Of a stretch of DNA of 64,000 nucleotides, positions 30,707 through 38,476 are shown piece after piece. Where the stretch lies: NCBI RefSeq assembly GCF_024178165.1, contig NZ_JAMZIE010000001.1, forward strand, positions 620,001-684,000. The letters are read 5' to 3'. Below the pieces are notes generated by a model. The model saw only the letters and a program-made list of their open reading frames with translations. It had not been told where the DNA came from and made no database searches. This DNA is from Halohasta salina. Lineage in GTDB: Archaea; Halobacteriota; Halobacteria; Halobacteriales; Haloferacaceae. The translations under genes and the position numbers were made by a program. The first letter of the stretch is position 1; the number at the start of each line of letters is the position of its first letter.

Positions 30707-31353
30707 TGCCCACGTCGGTCGTCCACGCCGCCTTCGCCGTCGTTCTCGCGGTCGGCCTGCTCGGTGCGTACTACGACCGCCGGGCGCTGGCAGTCGTCCT
30801 CGCAGTCATCGTCGCCCCTGAACTCGATTCTGCCCTCGGTTTCGTCATGCCGGGTGCCCACCGCACCGTCCTCCACACGATGGTCCTCGCGGCGGTTCTC
30901 GCGGGATTCGTCTACTGGGACAGCCAACGGTCGGAGTCGTGGCTCCGCGGCCGCTGGGGCGAGTACGGCGTCCGGGTGGCGTGGGTCGCGCTGTTCGCTC
31001 ACGTCTTCGCTCACATCGCCCTCGACTGGACCCATCTCGACGGGATCAATATCGTCTGGCCGCTCGTCGACCAGTTTGTCGCCCTCGACGGCGAACTCTA
31101 CCTCTCCTCGGAGGGCCTCGTCCAGACGTTCATCGACATCTCGGTCGACCCCACCACCGGCCAGCAGGTGGTCGACGCCGGCCAGAGCGGCACAACCCAG
31201 AGCGTCCACGTCTCGACACCGGTCCAACCCTCCAAAGAGCCCGTGGGGCCGGTCGATCGCCGGTTCCCGATCGCCGTCGGCGGCTGGCAGCTGTACTTCC
31301 TCTGTATCGGGCTGTTCGTCCTGCTGGCCCGTCGCCGGCAGTCGGACGAGTAG
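30706..31353 (+). CDS. YdjM-like membrane metal-dependent hydrolase (paralogue 2)
   Basis: The 215-residue paralogue of the preceding gene has the same order of motifs: YYDRRALAVV, VIVAPELDSALGF, the strongly similar TVLHTMVLA, and YGVRVAWVALFAHVFAHIALDW. The first copy instead has an Ala-rich stretch before DLFS, so the His-rich helix is kept only here; this copy may be the active one. Its TAG stop forms part of an exact GTAG-N7-CTAC dyad. Confidence 0.8.
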   Translation: MPTSVVHAAFAVVLAVGLLGAYYDRRALAVVLAVIVAPELDSALGFVMPGAHRTVLHTMVLAAVLAGFVYWDSQRSESWLRGRWGEYGVRVAWVALFAHVFAHIALDWTHLDGINIVWPLVDQFVALDGELYLSSEGLVQTFIDISVDPTTGQQVVDAGQSGTTQSVHVSTPVQPSKEPVGPVDRRFPIAVGGWQLYFLCIGLFVLLARRRQSDE

Positions 31354-31364
31354 GCGTCGACTAC
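31350..31364. promoter_or_regulatory. Exact GTAG-N7-CTAC dyad overlapping a stop codon
   Basis: GTAG-GCGTCGA-CTAC starts on the last base before the TAG stop of the second YdjM-like gene. Its start is 31 bp before that of the next dyad (31381), about three helical turns. It is the distal site of a pair upstream of the VOC gene. Confidence 0.55.
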
Positions 31365-31380
31365 CACTCGCTTCCAGCCG

Positions 31381-31395
31381 GTAGGCGGTTCCTAC
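31381..31395. promoter_or_regulatory. Exact GTAG-N7-CTAC dyad upstream of the VOC gene
   Basis: GTAG-GCGGTTC-CTAC. The inner bases extend the symmetry (GTAGG/CCTAC). It ends 52 nt before the VOC start, with a T-rich TATA-like element (31419-31424) in between. Confidence 0.55.
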
Positions 31396-31447
31396 TGTCG
31401 TCTGACCGACGCGAACGGTTTTTGCCGGTCGCTGTCGAAGTCAGCCC

Positions 31448-31852
31448 ATGGGAATTGATGTCGTCGACCTCGATCATGCCGCGGTTCGGGTGTCCGATCT
31501 CGACGCCGCTCTCGAGTTTTACCACGAGCTACTGGGGATGGACATCCGGGACCGCGAGCGCTTCGAGCGGGGCGAGGTCCCCTACGTCGCCGTCGTCGCC
31601 GGCGGTCGGCACATCCATCTCGTACCGACCAACGAACCGATCGATGTCGCAAGCGATCACCTCTGTCTCCTACTCCGCTCGTCGGAGATGGAGACCGAAG
31701 CCGAAATCGAGGCGCTGATCGACGAGCTACAGGATGCGGGTGTCACTGTCGAGGACGGCGAGCCGTACAAACGATACGGGGCCTACGGCCGCGACTGGGC
31801 GGTTTATGTTCGCGACCCGGACGGTCGACGGGTCGAACTCAAACTCCACTAG
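31448..31852 (+). CDS. VOC-family (glyoxalase/bleomycin-resistance fold) protein
   Basis: The 134-residue protein has the paired beta-alpha-beta-beta-beta modules of the vicinal oxygen chelate fold. Candidate metal ligands are His9 in DLDHAAVRVSD, His58 in GRHIHLVP or His71 in SDHLCLLL, and Glu in RRVELKLH at the end. The substrate is not predictable; methylmalonyl-CoA epimerase-like, lyase and thiol-transferase activities are all known. Its TAG stop shares the palindrome CTAG (31849-31852) with the stop of the convergent kinase gene. Confidence 0.88.
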   Translation: MGIDVVDLDHAAVRVSDLDAALEFYHELLGMDIRDRERFERGEVPYVAVVAGGRHIHLVPTNEPIDVASDHLCLLLRSSEMETEAEIEALIDELQDAGVTVEDGEPYKRYGAYGRDWAVYVRDPDGRRVELKLH

Positions 31853-33498
31853 CGGCCGAGATCGATATCGAACCGGGCGCCGCCCTCGGCGCTTTCGGCG
31901 GCATCGATCTCCCAGTCGTGGCCCTCGATGATCGACCGGACGATCGCCAGTCCGAGGCCGGTGCCGTCACCGCCGGTGTGGCCGTACTCGAAGACGACGT
32001 CCCGCTTGTCAGCCGGGATCCCCGGCCCGTCGTCGGCGACGTAGACCGTTCCCCCGTCGGCCTCGACACGCATGTCGACGTCCTCGCCCGCGTGGACGAT
32101 CGCGTTTTTGAACAGGTTCTCGAAGGCTTCCTGGAGCCGCGAGGCGTCGGCCTCGACGGGATCGAGCGCCTCGAAGCCGGCCGTTTCGAGGCTCGCGTCG
32201 TGTGTTTCGACGTTCTCCCAGGCCTCCTCGACGATCGGTTCGAGTTCGACGGGCTCGGTCTCACCGACTGCCCGCCCCTCGCGGGCCAGCGTCAGCAGGT
32301 CGTCGAGCATCTCGGACATGCGATCGGCGGCGTCGACTGCGGGGTCGAGACGGCTCACGTCGCCGGTCTCGACGGCGAGATCGAGATAGCCGGAGATGAC
32401 GTTCAGCGGGTTCTGGAGGTCGTGGCTGATCACCGAGGCGAACTGTTCGAGCTGCTCGTTCTGACGTTCGAGCGCCTGCCGCTGGCGACGGCGGCGCTCC
32501 ATGTGGCCGACGAGTTCGCCAACCGCCTGTAACCGCTGGCGTGCGTCTTCGCCCCACTCCCGCGGCTGGTCGACGGTGATGACGATCGTTCCCGAGAGCT
32601 GCCACTCGATGACGACCGGCAGCGCCAGCAGCGTCCCCTCGTCGCGGTCGGTCGCCACCGAGGCCGCGGCCGATCCGACGGTTGCCACACCACCCTCGTC
32701 GCCGCCGGTCGCCGCGGGTCGCTCGCCGGCGTCCTCGAGCCGTGTGGCGTCGATACAGGCGGGTTCGAACTGTGAGAGTTGGTCGTCGAAGCCGGGGAAC
32801 CGCTCGGTCGGGATCGACTCGCTGCCGAGATCGAAGGCGGCGCGGTGGATCTCGTCGTCCGGGAGGTCGCCGGTCCAGCCGTGGGTGAGTTCGAGCTTCG
32901 GCCGGTCGTCGTCGACCTCGTAGATCAGACACTGGGTGGCGTCGATTTCCTCGGCCAGCGACTTGAGGGCCCACTCGGTTTTCATGTCGACCTCGTCGGG
33001 TGCCGCTCCCATCAGCGATCGCGAGACGTCGAGGGTGATTCCGTTGAGATCCGCCGAGACTTCCTCGACCGACTCGAGACTGTTGCGCAGCCCGACGATC
33101 CCGTCGGTGATGTCGCCAGCCCGCCCGCCGCCGGAGTTGTTCTCGGCGGCCGCGTCCTTGGTCGTTCCTGGCGCGCGTTGTTTGTAGATCACGTCGTCGA
33201 CGCCCGCCCGAAACGCCCGGCGCAGCCGGTCTACGTCTTCGGTGGCGGCAAACAGGACGAACGGGACCGACTCTACCTCCGTCGTCACCGAGCGGTAGAA
33301 CTCGATCCCGCCGGTCTCCGGGAGGTCGTCGGCGGCCGCGACCGCGTCGATCGATTCGTCGAGGTGCTCGATGGCCTCGTCTGCGGTCGCTACCGCCGTC
33401 ACCGTCCACTCGGGCTCGAACACCGACGACACCTGTCGCCGGTAGATCGGATCGGGGTCGGCGTAGAGAAGATGAGACCCCCCGTTCCGTGTCGTCAT
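31849..33498 (-). CDS. Sensor histidine kinase with an N-terminal receiver-like domain and GAF
   Basis: The soluble 549-residue kinase starts with a receiver-like domain (about residues 8-115: LLYADPDPIYRRQV, an Asp in AADDLP at the phosphorylation position, and a Lys in VIYKQ). A Gly/Asn linker and a GAF-type domain follow (about 165-325). HisKA has its His in FASVISHDLQNPLNVISGY, and the HATPase has VADDGPGIP and GDGTGLGLAI. The ATG at 33498 (MTTRNGG) is preferred to a start at 33528. Input is unknown. The neighbours 3' are unrelated to two-component signalling. Confidence 0.88.
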   Translation of the reverse strand: MTTRNGGSHLLYADPDPIYRRQVSSVFEPEWTVTAVATADEAIEHLDESIDAVAAADDLPETGGIEFYRSVTTEVESVPFVLFAATEDVDRLRRAFRAGVDDVIYKQRAPGTTKDAAAENNSGGGRAGDITDGIVGLRNSLESVEEVSADLNGITLDVSRSLMGAAPDEVDMKTEWALKSLAEEIDATQCLIYEVDDDRPKLELTHGWTGDLPDDEIHRAAFDLGSESIPTERFPGFDDQLSQFEPACIDATRLEDAGERPAATGGDEGGVATVGSAAASVATDRDEGTLLALPVVIEWQLSGTIVITVDQPREWGEDARQRLQAVGELVGHMERRRRQRQALERQNEQLEQFASVISHDLQNPLNVISGYLDLAVETGDVSRLDPAVDAADRMSEMLDDLLTLAREGRAVGETEPVELEPIVEEAWENVETHDASLETAGFEALDPVEADASRLQEAFENLFKNAIVHAGEDVDMRVEADGGTVYVADDGPGIPADKRDVVFEYGHTGGDGTGLGLAIVRSIIEGHDWEIDAAESAEGGARFDIDLGR

Positions 33499-33621
33499 AT
33501 CTTCACCCTCTCGTAACTGTTGTATCAACTTTCCCGTCCAGTTATCAGCGATGATTATATTGCGTGGTCGACACCCGGATGATCCATCGGATGGCGGGAC
33601 CGCCGACGGTTTCGGGCCCCA

Positions 33622-33759
33622 TCATACCCCGAGGCCCACCGGCAGACCCACTGTCGGCGGGTTCTCGACGACGCCCGGCGGGGCGAGGACGAGCATCCCC
33701 ACGACGCCGGCGACCGCGAGCGCGACGAGCAGCAGCAGCCCGATGCTGAGCTTGTTCAT
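33622..33759 (-). CDS. Single-helix membrane microprotein
   Basis: From ATG 33759 a 45-residue product begins MNKLSIGLLLLVALAVAGVV, one hydrophobic helix, followed by a Pro/Val/Gly-rich tail. It is too short for most gene finders, but the helix and its codon use look real. It could be a signal-anchored small protein; function is unknown. Confidence 0.5.
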   Translation of the reverse strand: MNKLSIGLLLLVALAVAGVVGMLVLAPPGVVENPPTVGLPVGLGV

Positions 33760-33876
33760 CGTCTCCAGGCGGTCGACTGCGGATACGCGGCTGTGTGTCG
33801 GTTCATTGTTCGTCCGTTCGGCTACGACCGGCATAAATCCTTTCGAACAAACCAATTACTACTGTCGTCTATCAAC

Positions 33877-34509
33877 TCAGGCGATATCTCGGCTGGTGTC
33901 GATCGAGACCCCAGTCGACAGTTTGAGTTTGATCGTCTCTTCGAGGGCGCGACCGCCGCGGAATTTGGGCACGGACAGTCGGTTGACGATCTCGGTGCCC
34001 TGCCGTTCGGTGTCGAGGTCGAAGATCACGTCGGCCATGTGCTCGCTGACGTCGCGCATCACGGGCACCGACCGACCGTCCATCGCGTGGAGCACGGCGA
34101 CGGACTCGGTGTTGGTCATCTGGGTCTGGAGTTCGTTGAGGAAGCGGCGAAACCGGCTGGGCTCCTGTCGCTCTAGCGGATCGAGGGTGTCGACGATCAG
34201 CGTCGACTCCTCGGGGACGGTCCCCAGCAGCTTGTTGGCCCCGTCCAAGGGGGCCTCGACACCGATATCCCGGATCGTCGGATCGCCGACCTGTGTGTAC
34301 CGGGTGGTCCGATCGAGTGCGTCCGAGACCGCCTGCTCCGAGCGGAGCGTCGTCAGGTAGAGCGCCGCCCGGACGGCGGTTAGCTCGTAGAGCAGTAGCT
34401 CCGACTGGCTCGCCGGATCGGCCGTAAACAGGACGATGCTGCCGGTCGGGATCCCCCCGTCGAGCTGCCGATCGAGCACGTCGACCCCCGTCGACAGGCG
34501 CCGGCTCAT
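33877..34509 (-). CDS. RecA/KaiC-superfamily protein with a degenerate Walker A
   Basis: The 210-residue protein has the RecA-like fold of the KaiC/RadA family. The opening RLSTGVDVLDRQLDGGIPTG matches, but the P-loop reads TADPASQSE (29-37) where GxPGxGKT is expected, so ATP binding by the usual loop is not supported. Walker B is kept as LIVDTLD. The inactive fold suggests a regulatory or scaffold role, as seen in other haloarchaeal RecA-like proteins. ATG 34509 is chosen because a TATA-like element lies at 34531-34540, so the in-frame ATG at 34548 would lie upstream of the transcript. Confidence 0.75.
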   Translation of the reverse strand: MSRRLSTGVDVLDRQLDGGIPTGSIVLFTADPASQSELLLYELTAVRAALYLTTLRSEQAVSDALDRTTRYTQVGDPTIRDIGVEAPLDGANKLLGTVPEESTLIVDTLDPLERQEPSRFRRFLNELQTQMTNTESVAVLHAMDGRSVPVMRDVSEHMADVIFDLDTERQGTEIVNRLSVPKFRGGRALEETIKLKLSTGVSIDTSRDIA

Positions 34510-34530
34510 CGTCGACTCCTCGTCGTGGGC

Positions 34531-34540
34531 GAAAATAAGC
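34531..34540 (-). promoter_or_regulatory. TATA-like box of the RecA-like gene
   Basis: GCTTATTTTC on the minus strand lies 22-31 nt before ATG 34509. It decides between the two in-frame starts at 34548 and 34509. Confidence 0.55.
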
Positions 34541-34561
34541 CTACGCATCGAATTATCGTGA

Positions 34562-34903
34562 TCAATAACGCGCTGCCGTGCGGGCCGCCGAGCCGACCGA
34601 CGAGACGGGGCACCCGAAACGGCCGTCGGCCCACGCGGCGACCGACTGCCGGCCGGCGCCGACGACCAACACGGCGTCGACACCGACCCCAGCAGGGAGC
34701 CGGCGGCGGAACCGGTCGGCGGCATGCAGTGCGCTCACACAGGGAGTGACTGCCACGCGGAGCCGGTCGGCGGTAGTCGGGTCGGCGGTCGGCACGCCAC
34801 AGCGGGTCAGCCGGTCGACGAACAGCAGGCTATGGCCGTCGCTCCCGAGGGTTTCGGACAGTCGCCCGGTCGACACGCCGGGGGCGGCGACGACGAGATC
34901 CAT
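34562..34903 (-). CDS. Hypothetical haloarchaeal protein
   Basis: The 113-residue product alternates strands and helices (MDLVVAAPGVSTGRL; HSLLFVDRLTRCGVP; VDAVLVVGAGRQSVAAWAD). It resembles a small Rossmann-like domain, but no family is recognised. It has an unusual basic, low-acid composition for this genome. A TATA-like element GTTTTAGA at 34928-34935 lies 25-32 nt before the ATG, which supports it as a real gene. Confidence 0.55.
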   Translation of the reverse strand: MDLVVAAPGVSTGRLSETLGSDGHSLLFVDRLTRCGVPTADPTTADRLRVAVTPCVSALHAADRFRRRLPAGVGVDAVLVVGAGRQSVAAWADGRFGCPVSSVGSAARTAARY

Positions 34904-34940
34904 ACCGCCGGTGGTGGTGGACTGGTATCTAAAACTACGG

Positions 34941-35315
34941 CTAGTCCTGACAGCAGCCGCCGGCCTCGCCGCCGAAGTCGACGGCGAGCTCTTCGGAGAT
35001 GGCCATGTTGACCGATTCGAGCCGCTCCTGCAATGCTTCTTGGGCGTCGAGATACTCCTCCATTACCGGCAGGGCGTGGAGTTCGCGCTGGGCCCGCTTG
35101 ACCTCGCGCATCGATTCGCGGTCGGCGCGGCCGGCCTCCCGATCGACCATGAACTCGTGGCGGAGCTGTTCGAACTCCTTGATCTTCTCTTGGGCTTCGG
35201 CGTTGTTTTCGACGGCCTCGTTGGCCTCGACGAACGCCTCGTGTTCGGGACTGTCGGCGATTTTCTCGCCCAGCTCGCGGCCCAGATCTTCGAGTGTTGC
35301 GGTCTCGACGCTCAT
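34941..35315 (-). CDS. YlbF/YmcA family protein with a C-terminal CC motif
   Basis: The 124-residue all-helical acidic protein has the YlbF pattern: an N-terminal helix LEDLGRELGEKI, then EHEAFVEANEAVENNAEAQEKIKEFEQLRHEF, and a long coiled coil. In Bacillus, YlbF-YmcA-YaaT forms an Fe-S complex that tunes RNase Y; archaeal members are uncharacterised. The tail GGEAGGCCQD, with adjacent cysteines, is a candidate metal or Fe-S site. ATG 35315 is preferred to GTG 35321. Confidence 0.8.
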   Translation of the reverse strand: MSVETATLEDLGRELGEKIADSPEHEAFVEANEAVENNAEAQEKIKEFEQLRHEFMVDREAGRADRESMREVKRAQRELHALPVMEEYLDAQEALQERLESVNMAISEELAVDFGGEAGGCCQD

Positions 35316-35424
35316 GGCCACACATTGGGTGTCGACCGGTATAGATGTGCCGGAACCCCCGACCAGCCGCCGGATCCGGCTCCTAACCGGGGGGCTTACT
35401 ACCGAGGGTCGACCAGGTGCTGTC

Positions 35425-36432
35425 GTGTCAGTCGTTACGTTGCTCGGCTTGACGATCGTTTCGACGGCAGTGGTCTGGAAGGGAAGCGAACTGCTCGACG
35501 GGGCCAGCCAGAAACTCGCGCTCTACTACGGCCTGCCGGCGGTCGTTCAGGGCGCGGTGATCGTCGCCATCGGGTCGAGTTTCCCCGAACTCGCCAGCGT
35601 CGTCCTCGGGGTGTTGCTTCACGACACGTTCGATCTCGGCGTCGGCACCATCGTCGGCTCGGCGATCTTCAACATCCTCGTGATCCCCGCGGTCAGCGCA
35701 ATGGGCCGCAGCCCCCTCGAAGTCAACCGCGCGGTCGTCTACAAGGAGGCGCAGTTCTACATGCTCTCGATCGCCGTGTTGCTGCTTACCTTCTCGTTCG
35801 GCGTCATCTACAACACCACTGGCGCGATCGGTACGTCGGTCATCGGCCGGCCGCTCGCGCTCATCCCGCTGGGGATCTACGGGCTGTATCTGTTCATCCA
35901 GTATCAGGACATCACCGACTACGAGCCGCCGATCAGCGAGGCGTCGGTCGACGTCCGGCGGGAGTGGCTCCGGCTGGCGGTCGCGCTGGTGTTGATCGTC
36001 GCCGCCGTCGAGGGACTGATCCGGGCGGCGCTAGGATTCGGCGATCTGCTGGACTCCCCGGAGTTCATCTGGGGACTGATTGTCGTCGCCGCGGGCACCA
36101 GCCTCCCGGATGCGATCATGAGCGTCCGGGCGGCCAATCGCGGGGCCGGCGAGGTCAGCCTCTCGAACGTGTTGGGGAGCAACACCTTCGATCTGCTGGT
36201 CGCGCTGCCGATCGGCGTGCTCTTGGTCGGTTCGACGACCGTCGACTACGCGCTGGCGGTACCGATGATGGGCGCGCTGACGTTGGCGACGATCGTCCTC
36301 TTTACCATTATGCGAACCAAGCTCCGTATCACCAGCCGGGAGGCGCGGCTCCTGTTGGGGTGTTACGGGCTGTTCGTCGGCTGGGTCGCCGCCGAGACCA
36401 TCGGCTACATCGACACGCTGCCGGGCGTCTAA
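35425..36432 (+). CDS. Sodium/calcium antiporter, CaCA family
   Basis: The 335-residue membrane protein has ten predicted helices and the two inverted alpha-repeats of the family, GSSFPELASVV near residue 52 and GTSLPDAIMS near 224. The Glu/Asp in each is the likely ion ligand. A GSNTFDLLVALP motif near residue 252 follows the second repeat. It begins at GTG 35425 (VSVVTLLGL); a T-rich element CTTACTA about 27-33 nt upstream fits a leaderless start. Its stop overlaps that of the convergent TPR gene (CTAA, 36429-36432). Confidence 0.88.
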   Translation: MSVVTLLGLTIVSTAVVWKGSELLDGASQKLALYYGLPAVVQGAVIVAIGSSFPELASVVLGVLLHDTFDLGVGTIVGSAIFNILVIPAVSAMGRSPLEVNRAVVYKEAQFYMLSIAVLLLTFSFGVIYNTTGAIGTSVIGRPLALIPLGIYGLYLFIQYQDITDYEPPISEASVDVRREWLRLAVALVLIVAAVEGLIRAALGFGDLLDSPEFIWGLIVVAAGTSLPDAIMSVRAANRGAGEVSLSNVLGSNTFDLLVALPIGVLLVGSTTVDYALAVPMMGALTLATIVLFTIMRTKLRITSREARLLLGCYGLFVGWVAAETIGYIDTLPGV

Positions 36433-38366
36433 TCGTCGAGCCAGCCGAGCAGCCGGGCGACGACCACACGCTCGACGTCGACGATCGTCGGATCGTCGGT
36501 ATCGGCTGTCTCGACCAGTTCTTCGGGTGTCACGTCGGTCGAGCCGGTCGTGAACCGCTCGAACAGCACCGCCAGCGGTGCCGACAGTTCCGTCCGGTTG
36601 GCCTCGATCCGGTCGACGACGGTCTCACGGTCGAACGGGAGCCGGATATCGAACCGCTCGCGGTGGACCTCGGCGACCAGCCCGGCCCCGAGCACCGGCC
36701 GGGAATCGGGCTCGCCGTTCTCCCACGTGACCAGACACAGCTGGACGACCGTCTGGAGATCGCCGTCGCTGTCGGCGATCCTGGCCAGCGCCTCGGCGTA
36801 CAGCTCGGCCGGCGGCGGCGTCTCGCTGATCCGGTCGAGAAAGTCGGCGAACACCCGGCGTTCGATCGCGTCGACCGACCCCTCGGCGGCGGGACTCTCT
36901 GGATCGATATCGAGTTCCCGATCGGCTCCGCCACTGCGAACGAACGCCAGCAGGACCGCCGCCGGCTCCGAAAGCGCCTCCCGGTAGGCGTCGATCGTCT
37001 CGACGATCTCCTCAGGGCCGGTGTCGACGGCGGGCTCTTCCAGCAGGAGGTGGTAGGCGGCGAAGGCCACCCCGGCGCGGAGACAGTGGCTGTAGGCGGT
37101 CGTCTCCGGATCGAAGGCCGATCGGCACTCCCAGAGCCCATCGAGCAGTTCGAAGGCTCCGGGATCGTCGCCGTCGGCGATCAGCCCTAGTGCCTGCTCG
37201 TAAAGCGAAGCGACGGCCTCAGCGTCGCCGGTCAGACCGGCGTGCCGCGTCCGGAACCATCGGCGGTAGGAGTCCGCGTCGGCCATGCCGACGTCGTCGA
37301 GAACCGACAGGGCGTCCTCGCAGGTTTCGACTGCGTCGGCCGTCCGACCGTCGGCCTGCTGGCAGTCGACCACCCCCTGCAGGGCTTCGAGCCGGGCTTC
37401 GGTCTGACCGGTCGATGCAAACCCCTCGGCGGCCGCGACGTAGTGGTCGACCGCCTCGGCGTACGCGCCGCGGCCCTCCTCGAGGCTGCCGAGGCTGGCG
37501 AGTGCGGTCGCTTCCCCCGCCTCGTCACCGACGAGACGTTTGAGATCGAGACTCTCACGGAGATACGTTTCGGCGGTGTCGGCGTCCCCCCGCCGGTCGG
37601 CGATCGTTCCGAGGCTGGCGAGGCTGTTTGCCTCGGTCGACTGGTCGTCGATCCGTCGGGAGATCGCGAGGCTCTCGCGGTGGTACTCCTCGGCCGCATC
37701 GAGCGCTTCCCGCTGGAGGTCGACGTTGCCGAGGCCGGCGAGTGCGGTCGCTTCCGCCGACTCGTCGCCGCTCTCGCGGGCGCGATCGAGGCTCGCCTGA
37801 TACTGCTCTTCGGCGTCGTCGGCCGACCCGTCCCGGAGTGCCACGTCGCCGAGACCGGCGAGTGCGGCCGCTGCCGCCCGGCTGTCGTCGGCCTCTCGGG
37901 CGATTTCGCGGGCGAGTTCCAGAGCGTCCCTCGCCGTCTCGACGGCTCCTCGCCGGCGGGCAGCCGCCCCCAACTCGACGAGTCCCATAGCTTCGTCGTC
38001 GATCGCCACGAGTTCCCGCTGTAGTTCGGCGAGAAACGCCTCGGCGACACGGGTCGACTCGTCGTCCGTCAGCGCCCCTTCGCCACCGCTTCCGTCGTCG
38101 ACGAGTACCTCGGTCAGTAACGTAGCGGCCGCCTCCGGTTCCGACTCGGATGGCGGCTCACCGAGCCGCTCGGCGAGCTGCTCGTCCCCGAGAGCGGCGT
38201 TCAACTGATCGTACAGTACTGTTGGGTCGGTCGTCTTGGCGGCCCGTTCGGCGGCCTCCCGAGCAGCACGTTCGACGACTTCGGTGAGGTCGACTGCCGC
38301 AAGCACGCCGTCGGTCGCACGGCGGCTGTCGACAACGAGTCTCAGCGTTCGACGATCCGTATTCAC
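36429..38366 (-). CDS. Tetratricopeptide repeat protein
   Basis: The protein has 645 residues from GTG 38366. A region of at least five TPR-like units of about 40 residues spans roughly residues 120-330, with recurrent AxALAxLGxxxxxxG and AEExYxxSLxxxR patterns. The C-terminal half is helical but not repeat-like. Such proteins are protein-protein scaffolds, and the binding partner is unknown. A TTG at 38396 is also in frame, but an inverted repeat and the promoter would then fall inside the gene. Upstream lie two exact GTAG-N7-CTAC dyads spaced by 21 bp. Confidence 0.8.
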   Translation of the reverse strand: MNTDRRTLRLVVDSRRATDGVLAAVDLTEVVERAAREAAERAAKTTDPTVLYDQLNAALGDEQLAERLGEPPSESEPEAAATLLTEVLVDDGSGGEGALTDDESTRVAEAFLAELQRELVAIDDEAMGLVELGAAARRRGAVETARDALELAREIAREADDSRAAAAALAGLGDVALRDGSADDAEEQYQASLDRARESGDESAEATALAGLGNVDLQREALDAAEEYHRESLAISRRIDDQSTEANSLASLGTIADRRGDADTAETYLRESLDLKRLVGDEAGEATALASLGSLEEGRGAYAEAVDHYVAAAEGFASTGQTEARLEALQGVVDCQQADGRTADAVETCEDALSVLDDVGMADADSYRRWFRTRHAGLTGDAEAVASLYEQALGLIADGDDPGAFELLDGLWECRSAFDPETTAYSHCLRAGVAFAAYHLLLEEPAVDTGPEEIVETIDAYREALSEPAAVLLAFVRSGGADRELDIDPESPAAEGSVDAIERRVFADFLDRISETPPPAELYAEALARIADSDGDLQTVVQLCLVTWENGEPDSRPVLGAGLVAEVHRERFDIRLPFDRETVVDRIEANRTELSAPLAVLFERFTTGSTDVTPEELVETADTDDPTIVDVERVVVARLLGWLDD

Positions 38367-38370
38367 TACC

Positions 38371-38386
38371 GGCCTGTCGGCAGGCC
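38371..38386. repeat. GGCCTG-N4-CAGGCC inverted repeat at the TPR gene start
   Basis: A perfect 6-bp inverted repeat with a 4-nt loop (TCGG) lies 4 bp before the GTG start at 38366. It could fold as a hairpin in the leader or serve as an operator. The position favours the GTG as the real start. Confidence 0.4.
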
Positions 38387-38440
38387 TGACCTTCAATCTT
38401 TAGCATACGATCGTGACTGACCCACCCGTGTTCAGCCCGC

Positions 38441-38455
38441 GTAGCCACCGGCTAC
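38441..38455. promoter_or_regulatory. Exact GTAG-N7-CTAC dyad (first of a 21-bp phased pair)
   Basis: GTAG-CCACCGG-CTAC has symmetry that extends inward (GTAGCC/GGCTAC). It lies 74 nt before the TPR GTG start, and its start is exactly 21 bp from that of the dyad at 38462. Confidence 0.6.
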
Positions 38456-38461
38456 CGGGTG

Positions 38462-38476
38462 GTAGTCGATGGCTAC
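38462..38476. promoter_or_regulatory. Exact GTAG-N7-CTAC dyad (second of the pair, includes a stop codon)
   Basis: GTAG-TCGATGG-CTAC on the plus strand. On the minus strand it reads GTAGCCATCGACTAC and includes the TAG stop of the esterase gene at 38475-38473. It is separated from the first dyad by 6 nt. Confidence 0.6.

Noticed and set aside
34578-37190. 870-codon plus-strand open frame crossing several genes
   Set aside because: It runs through real genes on the minus strand and the antiporter. The composition changes to R/G-rich and it contains no family pattern.
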